NCBI GenBank assembly: GCA_002339325.1
Contig: DDKK01000008.1
Coordinates: forward strand, 53,294-108,136
Length of the DNA: 54,843 nucleotides
From: Nitrospiraceae bacterium UBA2600
GTDB lineage: Bacteria > Nitrospirota > Thermodesulfovibrionia > Thermodesulfovibrionales > Thermodesulfovibrionaceae
Reading direction: 5' to 3'
Shown: piece by piece, positions 43,856 through 51,944 of the stretch
Position numbering within the stretch: the first letter of the stretch is position 1
Layout: each line of letters begins with the position of its first letter
The notes under the pieces: model-generated
Databases searched by the model: none
What the model saw: only the letters and a program-made list of their open reading frames with translations
Told to the model about the DNA's origin: nothing
Program-made: the position numbers and the translations under genes

Positions 43856-44881
43856 TCAAGAAATAATAACTCTTCCGTCTCCCTCGCTTACCACCCTTCC
43901 GATAATCTCAGCAGAACTGACACCCTTATTCTTTAGAGAAATTAAAAGCTTCTCTGCAATATCTGATGGCGCTGAAATGAGAAGCCCTCCCGATGTTTGA
44001 GGGTCAGACAGAATATCAAGCATTATAGGGTCTACACTACCTATCTGAAGAGACTTTGAACAGTAGTTTACATTTCTTCTTCCACCGGCAGGAACAATGC
44101 CCATTGAGGCAAAGTCCTTTACTTTCGGAAGCATTGGAACTTTATCCTTGAAAATCTCTATCACAACTCCACTTGCCCTTGCCATCTCAAGAGCATGACC
44201 AATAAGTCCAAAGCCAGTTATATCGGTGCAAGCATTTACACCAAACTCCATCATTGTCTCAGATGCAATATTATTAAGAGATGCCATTGTTTTTGTGAGA
44301 ATTTCTGTCGTATCTTCGTCAAGAAGCTTTCCTTTCAAGGCCGTTGAAAGAATTCCCGTGCCGATAGGCTTTGTGAGTATAAGAAAATCGCCTTCCTTTG
44401 CACCTCTGTTGGTTATAAACTTTTCTGGGTTGACAATTCCTGTTACTGATACACCATACTTTATTTCAGGGTCTTCAACGCTGTGTCCTCCAACCATTAA
44501 AACCCCTGCTTCTTTGAGCTTGTCAGCTCCACCTTTTAGAATTTCTTTTAAAATATTTCTATCTAAATCTTTTATAGGGAAACATACAATATTCAAAGCC
44601 AAAATAGGCTTTGCACCTACACAATATATATCACTTAAAGAGTTGGCCACTGCAATCTGTCCGAAATCGTAGGGATTATCCACAATGGGAGTAAAAAAAT
44701 CAATGCTTTGCACAATTGCTAAGTCTTCTCTTAGGCGATAAATAGCCGCATCAGACCAGTCCTCTGAGCCAATCAGAAGATTAGAATCCGTTGGAAGCTC
44801 TAAACTCTTAAGTATTTCCTCAAGGTCCCCAGGACCTATCTTTGCTGCTCAGCCCGCAGCTTTTACTTTTTCTGTAAGCAT
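43856..44881 (-). CDS. selD: Selenide, water dikinase (selenophosphate synthetase) containing selenocysteine
   Basis: It makes selenophosphate, the selenium donor for selenocysteine and selenouridine. A plain reading starts only at 44713 and loses the active site. Reading through the in-frame UGA at 44849-44851 restores a full 341-codon gene from ATG 44881, with GGAG 5 nt upstream. The N-terminus becomes MLTEKVKAAGUAAKIGPGDL, where U11 replaces the catalytic Cys and K14 is the essential Lys of the family motif. A SECIS-like hairpin follows the UGA. The remaining motifs are typical: QSIDFFTPIVDNPYDFGQIA, VGGHSVEDPEIKYG, TDITGFGLIGH. Confidence 0.95.
44823..44837 (-). promoter_or_regulatory. 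SECIS-like hairpin of selD
   Basis: AGGTCC-TGG-GGACCT forms a perfect 6-bp stem with a 3-nt, G-containing loop, beginning 11 nt after the UGA codon. Bacterial SECIS elements lie immediately downstream of the UGA and bind SelB through apical-loop G/U, which fits this position. Confidence 0.75.
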
Positions 44882-44942
44882 ACATACTCCTTATAGTTTT
44901 TATCAATAGAATATATAATTAAATTCTATCATAATTTCATCA

Positions 44943-46862
44943 TTAAGTATTTAGCTTAAAAAATAAAATACCAAGAGGAGGCAAGGTTAAAGATACACTA
45001 AACGGCCTATTATGCATTATTATTTGCTCTGAGTAAACGCCGCCCAAGTTTCCCGTGCCAGTTCCTCCATATTCTTTTGCATCACTGTTTAATATTTCTC
45101 TCCAGTAACCCTCTGAAGGTACTCCTATTCTGTAGTTATATCTTGGCACAGGAGTAAAATTGCAAACCACTAAAACCATGTCTCTATCTAACTTTCCCCT
45201 TCTTATAAAGCTTATGACACTCTGTTCGGCATCGCTGAAGTCAATCCATTCAAAACCAGCAGGTTCAAAATCAAGTTCATAGAGAGCTGATTCGCTTTTG
45301 TATAGATTGTTTAAATCTTTTACCCATCTCTTCATCCCCTCATGCATTGGAAACTGAAGAATATGCCAATCAAGACTTTTTTCGTGATACCACTCGTCCC
45401 ACTGAGCAAACTCTCCTCCCATAAATAAAAGTTTTTTACCAGGATGAGCATACATATAACCAAGTAGAAGTCTGAGATTGGCAAATTTCTGCCAGTAGTC
45501 GCCAGGCATTTTGTTAATCAAAGAACCCTTGCCGTATACAACCTCATCATGTGAGAGAGGAAGGATAAAATTTTCAGTAAAGGCATACCAAATGCTAAAA
45601 GTAAGCTGACTTTGGTGGTATTTTCTGTAAATGGGGTCTTTTGAAAAATAGGAGAGGGTATCGTGCATCCATCCCATATTCCACTTCATACCAAAACCAA
45701 GCCCGCCAAGATAGGCAGGCCTCGAAACTAAAGGCCAGGCCGTAGACTCTTCAGCAATGGTTTGAGTATCTGGAAACTTATCATAAACTGCTGAATTCAG
45801 GCTTCTTAAAAACTCTATTGCTTCCAGGTTTTCCTTTCCGCCATATTTGTTAGGAATCCACTCTCCCCGCTGCCTTCCATAATCAAGATACAGCATTGAC
45901 GCTACAGCATCAACTCTCAGTCCATCTACATGGTATTTATCAAGCCAGAACAGTGCTGAACTAATTAGAAAGTTTCTAACCTCATTTCTGCCGTAATTAA
46001 AAATGTAGCTATGCCAATGAGGGTGGTATCCTTTTTTGGGGTCTTGGTGTTCGTATAAGTAAGTGCCGTCAAAAAAACTAAGCCCATGAGCATCATCGGG
46101 AAAATGAGAAGGAACCCAATCGAGAATAACGCCTATTCCATTTTGATGAAGAATGTCCACAAGATACATAAAATCCTGCGGAGTTCCGTATCTGCTGGTT
46201 GGTGCAAAATATCCTGTTACCTGATATCCCCATGAACCATAAAAAGGATGCTCCATAATAGGCAAAAACTCTACATGAGTAAAGCCCATTTCTTTAACAT
46301 ACTTGGGAAGCCATTCAGCCATCTCTCTGTATGAAAGGGGTCTGTCTCTCTCTTCAGGCACTCTTCTCCATGAACCGAAATGAACCTCATAGATTGAAAT
46401 AGGTGACTTAAGACTATTAAATTTATATCTCTGTTCCATCCACTCTTTATCATTCCATACATAATCTAAATCCCATACAACCGAAGCGGTCTTTGGAGGA
46501 GTTTCCCAGAAAAAAGCATAAGGGTCACCTTTCTCAACACTGTAACCATATTTAGAGATTATGTAATATTTGTATCTTGTCCCTTTATCTATGCCGGGTA
46601 TAAAGCCTTCCCAGATTCCTGAGCCATCCCATCTTACAGAAAGAGGATGTGACTGCTTATTCCAGCCATTGAAATCACCGAAAACAAATACTTTTTCGGC
46701 ATTAGGTGCCCACACTGAAAAGTAAACTCCCCTTAAGCCCTTGTATTCTACCAAATGAGAGCCTAACTTTTCATAGGCGGTAAAATGATTGCCTTCCTTG
46801 AAAAGATAGATATCAAAATCACTAAAAATCGTAAAATCATACTTAACTATGCTTTCACTCAC
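44943..46862 (-). CDS. glgB: 1,4-alpha-glucan branching enzyme (GH13)
   Basis: It introduces alpha-1,6 branches in glycogen. The 639 aa have an N-terminal CBM48 (YFSVWAPNAEKVFVFGDFNGW) and a GH13 barrel with LDWVPSHFP, GLRVDAVASMLYLDYGR (nucleophile Asp), TIAEEST (acid/base Glu) and LSHDEVVYGKG, then a C-terminal beta domain. It starts with GTG and no Shine-Dalgarno. An extended -10 TGATATTAT (hexamer 46874-46869) ends 6 nt before the GTG, suggesting a leaderless mRNA. No other glycogen gene is in the window. Confidence 0.96.
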   Translation of the reverse strand: MSESIVKYDFTIFSDFDIYLFKEGNHFTAYEKLGSHLVEYKGLRGVYFSVWAPNAEKVFVFGDFNGWNKQSHPLSVRWDGSGIWEGFIPGIDKGTRYKYYIISKYGYSVEKGDPYAFFWETPPKTASVVWDLDYVWNDKEWMEQRYKFNSLKSPISIYEVHFGSWRRVPEERDRPLSYREMAEWLPKYVKEMGFTHVEFLPIMEHPFYGSWGYQVTGYFAPTSRYGTPQDFMYLVDILHQNGIGVILDWVPSHFPDDAHGLSFFDGTYLYEHQDPKKGYHPHWHSYIFNYGRNEVRNFLISSALFWLDKYHVDGLRVDAVASMLYLDYGRQRGEWIPNKYGGKENLEAIEFLRSLNSAVYDKFPDTQTIAEESTAWPLVSRPAYLGGLGFGMKWNMGWMHDTLSYFSKDPIYRKYHQSQLTFSIWYAFTENFILPLSHDEVVYGKGSLINKMPGDYWQKFANLRLLLGYMYAHPGKKLLFMGGEFAQWDEWYHEKSLDWHILQFPMHEGMKRWVKDLNNLYKSESALYELDFEPAGFEWIDFSDAEQSVISFIRRGKLDRDMVLVVCNFTPVPRYNYRIGVPSEGYWREILNSDAKEYGGTGTGNLGGVYSEQIIMHNRPFSVSLTLPPLGILFFKLNT

Positions 46863-46906
46863 AGAAATATAATATCACAAAATGGTTATTTGACTAACTT
46901 AAATCT

Positions 46907-47467
46907 TTACTTTTTCCTCTCTGGCAGTTGAATTTCAAGCCATCTGCTCACATTTAAAGTTTCATTGCTCTCTTTAACATTATTTATACTGTCCACCAAT
47001 GCTCTTACTTTCACTTTCTGACCTGCCATGATTAAAGGAAAATATATAGGCCAATTAATATTGGCATAAAATTCGCCCACTCCAGAGCGTCTCAAACCAT
47101 TTATAAATGGGTCGTCTGTCATAACTTCCTGTTCTGCTCCCGGAGGTGAAGGAAGTTGTTGCATGATTGAAACCTTGAATCTCTCCCTTGCATCAGCATT
47201 ACCACGGTTTTCTATGCGAAATTTTATCCTTGCAATGATACATTCACCTCTGCAAGCACTTGCAAAACTTATATAGGGAGTGCCAACAAGTTCAATTCTC
47301 CCTCCTACAATTATAAGGTCTGGCATCGGAGGTGGTCCTATCCTCTGCTGTGTCGAGTCTGAAGGTTTTACTGGTGCTGGAGAGACCTCTTTTGCTTTTT
47401 CACAAAAAGCATTGGAATATAAAAATATAGTCAATAACAAAAAAATTATTAAATATTTAATCTGCAT
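46907..47467 (-). CDS. Exported CARDB-domain protein
   Basis: The 186 aa have a signal peptide (cut near AFC-EK), a short linker and one CARDB-type immunoglobulin-like domain (about 45-180): PDLIIVGGRIELVG, IKFRIENRGNADARERFKVS and the closing ALVDSINNVKESNETLNV. CARDB modules are cell-surface adhesion or spacer domains. It is second in the unit driven by the promoter at 47991-48028. Confidence 0.78.
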   Translation of the reverse strand: MQIKYLIIFLLLTIFLYSNAFCEKAKEVSPAPVKPSDSTQQRIGPPPMPDLIIVGGRIELVGTPYISFASACRGECIIARIKFRIENRGNADARERFKVSIMQQLPSPPGAEQEVMTDDPFINGLRRSGVGEFYANINWPIYFPLIMAGQKVKVRALVDSINNVKESNETLNVSRWLEIQLPERKK

Positions 47468-47486
47468 TCCGCCCCTCTTTCCATTT

Positions 47487-47963
47487 TTATCTTTGCTTCA
47501 TAGAAAAAGTGCCACTACAACATTTGCCTGCAGTTGCTGTGTATGTCCCATTTATCACTTCCCACTTCCCTGTAGTGGTCTTACAAATTTTTGCCTTCAC
47601 TTCATGAACACATTCTGCATCAGGAGTTCCAGGTACTCCCTTTGCTTTTCCTGTGAGCATACAGCAATTACTCCTTGGTATTGGCGTTACTGTACCTTCA
47701 AATTTTGTCTTTGGAGCGCCTGTTGCGATATCTAAAACTTCTCCATAGACAGCTGAACCACAATCTGTCTGATGAATTATCATCGTAAATTTCCCAGGCT
47801 TAGGACCATAAGGGCAGTTTGGTGAATCTTTTGTTATTCCATCATATGTGCCACCTATACAACATCTAAGTGGCTTTAGTGTCATCTTCTCCTCTGCATA
47901 AATAAATCCTGCTAAGCTTAAAACCAATACTACTACTAATAAAATTTTGATACCTGTCTTCAT
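47487..47963 (-). CDS. Exported cysteine-rich protein (unrecognised)
   Basis: The 158 aa begin with a signal peptide (MKTGIKILLVVVLVLSLAGFIYAEE). The mature part has ten or more Cys, including paired CC motifs (PLRCCIGGTYDG, SNCCMLTGKAKG, GKCCSGTFSM), implying several disulfides. It is predicted to be a beta-rich barrel-like domain (YDGITKDSPN, GTVTPIPRSN). No family is recognised. AAGGAGG precedes the ATG, and the gene sits directly behind promoter block A. Confidence 0.75.
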   Translation of the reverse strand: MKTGIKILLVVVLVLSLAGFIYAEEKMTLKPLRCCIGGTYDGITKDSPNCPYGPKPGKFTMIIHQTDCGSAVYGEVLDIATGAPKTKFEGTVTPIPRSNCCMLTGKAKGVPGTPDAECVHEVKAKICKTTTGKWEVINGTYTATAGKCCSGTFSMKQR

Positions 47964-47990
47964 CTTAAACCTCCTTCTTTTTTTACAAAT

Positions 47991-48028
47991 TAGTAATCTT
48001 CCAAAGTTAAATTGTTCAAAAATTTTTT
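47991..48028 (-). promoter_or_regulatory. Shared promoter block A (exported-protein island)
   Basis: An A/T tract runs into TTGAAC (48019-48014). A 17-bp spacer and TTACTA (47996-47991) follow, continuing as ATTT. It drives the gene at 47963. The block AATTTTTGAACAATT and the spacing recur at 50043-50080 and 52507-52545. Confidence 0.7.
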
Positions 48029-49453
48029 CTATCTTTCATAGGCTCCCATATCAAATCCTTTACCCTGTGGTCTTTGTTTGCCATCCAAATCTATTAATGG
48101 AGCTTTATCAGATGTGCCTCTATCTATGGCAGGGCTTCCTTCTTTAAGATGATAATCTCCATTTGAACCCCATGCTGGTAATATAAAAAGGGGATTACCA
48201 TAGATATTTCCCTCACCAAGTTTTCCAATGTTTTTCTGAGTATAATTTCTTCCTCCATGCTCAAGAACAATCTCTGATTTTGGAAGATAAAATAGATTAT
48301 GGTCTGCTTCAAGTTTTACTGAATTTCCAATATAAATCTGAGAGTTAGGACCACGACCTGAAAATATAGAATTTCTAATAAGAAGTCTCACAGGCACATT
48401 TACTCCGTACTGAACATACATGAGATAGTTTCCACCAAGTGTATCATCTACTGTTACATTTATAATTTCAAATGTTGAATTTGGTTTTTCCACCTGGTCA
48501 ATCACAATGGCTGCCCAGGGTGTTACCTCACTTTTCCCATCACCTCTTCCATAAATAAGGGTATTCTCAATTATGCTTCCTGTGCCCCAGAGTTTAACTC
48601 CATCGCAGGAATTGTTTGCTACTACACATTTTCTAATAACTGTATTTTCTGCCTTTGAGTCTATGCCATCTCCATAGTTATGCTCTGCAATTGTATTTTC
48701 AATAAGCACAGGACCTGCTGAAGGTTCTATGCCAAAGCCATCAGGACGGTCATAGGGACGGTTTGAACCATCTCCTCCTTGATAGTAATGCCCGCTATAA
48801 GAGAGTCTACAGCTCTGGATTTTCACATTTTTCCATCCACCATGCATTCCTGCAGGACCTCCCAGTGCTCCAAAACCGCAGTATTCTATTCTGCAATTTA
48901 TAATCTGAAGGTCATCTACATCTTGAATATTCATACCAAACTCATCAATATGATGAATATATAAATCCTTTAAAACAATATGAGAAGCAGGCTTATTTAA
49001 TATTTCTATGCCATCTCTGAAGAAAACGGAACCACCCTTTGCAGATGAGTCATGGGTGATTTCAAGATTTTCGATTCTAACATAACTTACACCTGATAGA
49101 TTAATGGCTGTTAAAAGATTATCTCTTCCTGCAAGAACTGGACGAGCTTTTTCATCTCCTTTTATGACTATCCAGGCATTCTCTCTGCCAGAGGAAGGTT
49201 TTATAATGTCATCTTCATATTTTTGAAGAACATACTTGCCCGATTGAATAATCAGTGTATCACCGGGTTTCAGTTTTCTTGAACCATACCCAGGTGTAGC
49301 CCATGGCTTTTCCTTTGTTCCTGGGTTGGAATTGCTTCCACTTGGAGAAACATAATAAACATTACCTGCAAAGGATAGAGAAACTAAAACAAACGTAAAT
49401 AAAAAGTTTACTATCAAAACTTGCCATGTCAATTTTTTTAATATCTTTAACAT
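48029..49453 (-). CDS. Exported right-handed parallel beta-helix protein
   Basis: The 474 aa have a signal peptide (cut near SFA-GN), a DUF1565-like entry motif YYVSPSGSNSNPGTKEKPWAT, then repeated PbH1-type coils over about 95-400 (YVRIENLEITHDSS, VLKDLYIHHIDEFG, LIENTIAEHNYGDG, VIRKCVVANNSCDG). The C-terminal DLDGKQRPQGKGFDMGAYER block is typical of secreted beta-helix proteins. Such folds are often polysaccharide lyases or adhesins; no lyase active site can be named. It follows the gene at 49961 by 28 nt. Confidence 0.87.
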   Translation of the reverse strand: MLKILKKLTWQVLIVNFLFTFVLVSLSFAGNVYYVSPSGSNSNPGTKEKPWATPGYGSRKLKPGDTLIIQSGKYVLQKYEDDIIKPSSGRENAWIVIKGDEKARPVLAGRDNLLTAINLSGVSYVRIENLEITHDSSAKGGSVFFRDGIEILNKPASHIVLKDLYIHHIDEFGMNIQDVDDLQIINCRIEYCGFGALGGPAGMHGGWKNVKIQSCRLSYSGHYYQGGDGSNRPYDRPDGFGIEPSAGPVLIENTIAEHNYGDGIDSKAENTVIRKCVVANNSCDGVKLWGTGSIIENTLIYGRGDGKSEVTPWAAIVIDQVEKPNSTFEIINVTVDDTLGGNYLMYVQYGVNVPVRLLIRNSIFSGRGPNSQIYIGNSVKLEADHNLFYLPKSEIVLEHGGRNYTQKNIGKLGEGNIYGNPLFILPAWGSNGDYHLKEGSPAIDRGTSDKAPLIDLDGKQRPQGKGFDMGAYER

Positions 49454-49481
49454 CTTCCTCTTATCTCTAAAATTCTTTAAA

Positions 49482-49961
49482 TCACTTTAAACTTTCTGAC
49501 TTTTCATTGTTAGATTCATTTGACTCTTTTATCCAGTTTTGAGAGTCAACTGTAACTGTGTAAGAAACCTTACTCATATTTCTATTTATTACATCTCCCA
49601 CAGTAAATGAAGCAGTTTCTCCAGCACTAAGTGGTTTACATTTATCTTCATAAATCTGCTTCAAAACTGCTCTATCACCAAAAAAATACGAACCATTTAC
49701 CTTTACAAGAAAACACCCGACTGGGCATTTGACTTTACCTTCGCTAGTTAATGAATTTTTAGTAGGTATTGAAGAGGTATTTTTGACAGTAACGGCTATT
49801 TCCAAAAATATTTCTGTAGGTGTTTGTTTTACTCTTTTAATAACTATCTTTTCAACTATAAGGTCTGCTTTGTCAGAAGTTAAACTCTTTTCCTCTGCTG
49901 ATAAACTGCCTGTTGAGATAAAAACTGTAAAAATCGTAAGGAAAAAAATTTTTTTAAGCAT
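49482..49961 (-). CDS. Exported CARDB-like domain protein
   Basis: The 159 aa have a signal peptide (MLKKIFFLTIFTVFISTGSLSAEE) and one immunoglobulin-like domain: ADLIVEKIVIKR, AVTVKNTSSIPTKNS, GETASFTVGD and the CARDB-style end VDSQNWIKESNESNNEK. Two Cys (GKVKCPVGCF) may form a local disulfide. It resembles the protein at 46907 in its closing motif. It lies behind promoter block B. Confidence 0.77.
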   Translation of the reverse strand: MLKKIFFLTIFTVFISTGSLSAEEKSLTSDKADLIVEKIVIKRVKQTPTEIFLEIAVTVKNTSSIPTKNSLTSEGKVKCPVGCFLVKVNGSYFFGDRAVLKQIYEDKCKPLSAGETASFTVGDVINRNMSKVSYTVTVDSQNWIKESNESNNEKSESLK

Positions 49962-50042
49962 TTTTATACCCCCTTAAATTTTTAATAACTAACTACTGTT
50001 AAAAAACTTAATAAAAATCACCTCCCTTCTTGTTTTATAAAT

Positions 50043-50080
50043 TAGTATGCTTTGTCCCTCAATTTGTTCAAAAAATTTTT
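50043..50080 (-). promoter_or_regulatory. Shared promoter block B (exported-protein island)
   Basis: A/T tract, TTGAAC (50071-50066), 17-bp spacer, ATACTA (50048-50043), then ATTT. The layout and flanking bases are the same as in blocks A and C. It drives the gene at 49961. Confidence 0.7.
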
Positions 50081-50097
50081 AGCCATCTTACTTTTCT

Positions 50098-51366
50098 CTA
50101 TTTCCTCTCCCCTTTTACAGCCCGAGCTTTACTATCGTAGCTAACAATCCCTATCTGCTTTCCGTCTTTATTATAAAAAGTGTAATTTATTGATGATAGT
50201 TTGCCATCTACATATCTTCTTTCTATCTTCACTATGCTTCCATCGTTATTTCTCATACTTTTTGACCAGATAAGGCTTCTTTCCTGTTGAGTCTGTTCTA
50301 TTCTGCCTGTCCAGTCACGATTAGCAGGATCAGTAATCTTTGCAGGATTAAATCCCATTGATGCAGCTTGCTCCGGAGTTGGTAGATTTCTTCCGCAGAA
50401 ATCAATGTTTCTGCCTCCTCTTGAGGATGAAGAATCTGAGGGATTTATAATAGTTCCTCCTTTATCTGTTTTGGAACTTTTCTCCCTCTCATAGCCTGAT
50501 TTAGTAGATTGAGAAGGATAGGTCTCTGTTGGTTTTGGTCCTTCTGAAGGTACAGAGCTATCTGGTGAGGGATTTATTCTACTCCACTTTAACTTTGTTG
50601 CTAATCCCTTTTTCTCTGAATCATCTATAAAACTGAGATACTCAGGCAGGGTTGGTAATACTAAGCCAGAACCTGCATTTATGATGCAACCACCAGCTAT
50701 TCCTTCAGGGTCACAATTTCCTCTGACTCCTACTCCTGAACCTTTGGGGGATGAAGGACTTGACTTTGTCCAATCAGGAAGTTTATCAAGCAACCATGAC
50801 CTTGCTTTGCCTAAACCCTCAGTAAGGGGATTATTTTTTTCTTTTTGAGTATTGGTAGTAATCTCAGACTTTGGAGCTAAACTTAATGTATGGTTATCTC
50901 CTATTTGAATTATGCAACTTTTATCTGAAGTATTTTTAAAAGTTGTCGTTCCATCAGAATTAGCAATTGCTTCAACACACTTTTTCCCTTCTCTGTCATA
51001 TCCCTCATAGCAAACATTTTGAGAAGAGTACGATTCTATTACCTGTGAACTTTCTCCTTCCATTATCTGCCCTTGTCTTCCTACAGATGTAGATGGTTTT
51101 GTGGGTAAACCTGTAACTTCTGAAGCTCTCTTTGGACTGTATTTTTTCATTCCACCTATGGTTTTTTCCATACCTTGACATGGGTCATTTCCTATTGCAG
51201 GCATTGAAAAACCGATGGATAAAATCGCCTTTCCAATTTCCTTTGAAGCTTCCCCTTCGCTAACGTTATCTTTCTTGTAGAATTTTTCTATTGACTCCGT
51301 TTGAAGTGTGAATAAAAATACAAAAGTAAAAGAAAAGATTATGAAGGATAGACCTTTTCTAAACAT
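50098..51366 (-). CDS. Large exported Ser/Pro-rich protein (unrecognised)
   Basis: The 422 aa have an N-terminal signal peptide. A low-complexity Ser/Thr/Pro/Gly-rich middle (SSPSSPKGSG, NPSPDSSVPSEGPKPTETYP) separates small ordered patches, including VCYEGYDREGKKCVEAIANS, with a likely disulfide. The C-terminus (about 335-422) is ordered: GGRNIDFCGRNLPTPEQAAS, then a charged repeat-like tail IERRYVDGKLSSINYTFYNK that resembles MORN/YwqK-like strands. The function is unknown. AAAGGAGGAG precedes the ATG, and a perfect 13-bp hairpin sits in the 5' UTR. Confidence 0.75.
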   Translation of the reverse strand: MFRKGLSFIIFSFTFVFLFTLQTESIEKFYKKDNVSEGEASKEIGKAILSIGFSMPAIGNDPCQGMEKTIGGMKKYSPKRASEVTGLPTKPSTSVGRQGQIMEGESSQVIESYSSQNVCYEGYDREGKKCVEAIANSDGTTTFKNTSDKSCIIQIGDNHTLSLAPKSEITTNTQKEKNNPLTEGLGKARSWLLDKLPDWTKSSPSSPKGSGVGVRGNCDPEGIAGGCIINAGSGLVLPTLPEYLSFIDDSEKKGLATKLKWSRINPSPDSSVPSEGPKPTETYPSQSTKSGYEREKSSKTDKGGTIINPSDSSSSRGGRNIDFCGRNLPTPEQAASMGFNPAKITDPANRDWTGRIEQTQQERSLIWSKSMRNNDGSIVKIERRYVDGKLSSINYTFYNKDGKQIGIVSYDSKARAVKGERK

Positions 51367-51387
51367 GCTAATCTCCTCCTTTACTCT

Positions 51388-51420
51388 CCCCCTCAGGAAG
51401 TGAAAACCTTCCTGAGGGGG
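51388..51420 (-). other. Perfect 13-bp hairpin in the 5' region of the 50098-51366 gene
   Basis: CCCCCTCAGGAAG (51388-51400) and its exact reverse complement (51408-51420) enclose a 7-nt loop. Neither strand shows a T-run after it. It sits between the stop of the 51924 gene and the Shine-Dalgarno of the 51366 gene, so it may stabilise or separate the two parts of the message. Confidence 0.8.
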
Positions 51421-51510
51421 TAAAATCTACTTAAACAGTGCGTTTATATCTGTACCGCTTCTTTCCATTTGATTGTTGTTCAAGTTACAGTCATCCTCAT
51501 CTCTTTCCTC

Positions 51511-51924
51511 CTATTGATTTTTTAGCTTTAAATCGTAAGGTGCATTTATTATTTTTATCTTACTTGGGTTTATTGGTGCTTTATCAAATGCTTCTCTGCA
51601 TTCAGCCTTTTTGGTATCTATATGGAATATTAAATGATATTCTCCTGTGGTTGGATTAATTGTTCCGTAATAATTAGAGTTTTTAAAACATTCTCTTGGC
51701 ATTACATTCCCTATTACATCACGTGCCTCAGCAAATACCCTTGCATCCGCAGGAAAACGGATAATAGAGCCGTCTGGTGCTGTTATTTTGCCATAAATAT
51801 CAAAATGCCCGAGATCAGGAAATACTGTTTGTGAAGGTGGATGGGCAAAGGTAGCATTGTTAAAAATTAATAAAACTACAAGGATAAAAAGTGATTTTAA
51901 ATAAGGGCGAATCTTTTTTTTCAT
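51511..51924 (-). CDS. Small exported beta-domain protein (unrecognised)
   Basis: The 137 aa have a signal peptide (cut near TFA-HP). A compact beta-rich domain follows (LGHFDIYGKITAPDGSIIRF, NPTTGEYHLIFHIDTKK) with two Cys (RECFKN, AECREA). It resembles carboxypeptidase-regulatory or transthyretin-like sandwiches in general character, but no family is assigned. It is second in the unit behind promoter block C, between the repeat protein and the Ser/Pro-rich protein. Confidence 0.72.
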   Translation of the reverse strand: MKKKIRPYLKSLFILVVLLIFNNATFAHPPSQTVFPDLGHFDIYGKITAPDGSIIRFPADARVFAEARDVIGNVMPRECFKNSNYYGTINPTTGEYHLIFHIDTKKAECREAFDKAPINPSKIKIINAPYDLKLKNQ

Positions 51925-51944
51925 TGTTTTCTCCTTTTAATTTT

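Noticed and set aside
43856..43858. The terminal UGA of selD as a second selenocysteine
   Set aside because: The protein already has full family length (about 340 residues), and reading on gives only 11 further codons before another stop.
43856..44713. selD as a 285-aa gene starting at 44713
   Set aside because: It would lack the active-site motif. The frame continues upstream through one UGA to a start with a Shine-Dalgarno, restoring the family N-terminus.
51438..51510. Stop-codon read-through extending the 51924 gene past its TAG
   Set aside because: The same frame stays open for 24 codons and looks protein-like, but an open run of that length is common by chance (about one in three) and there is no sign of pyrrolysine use.
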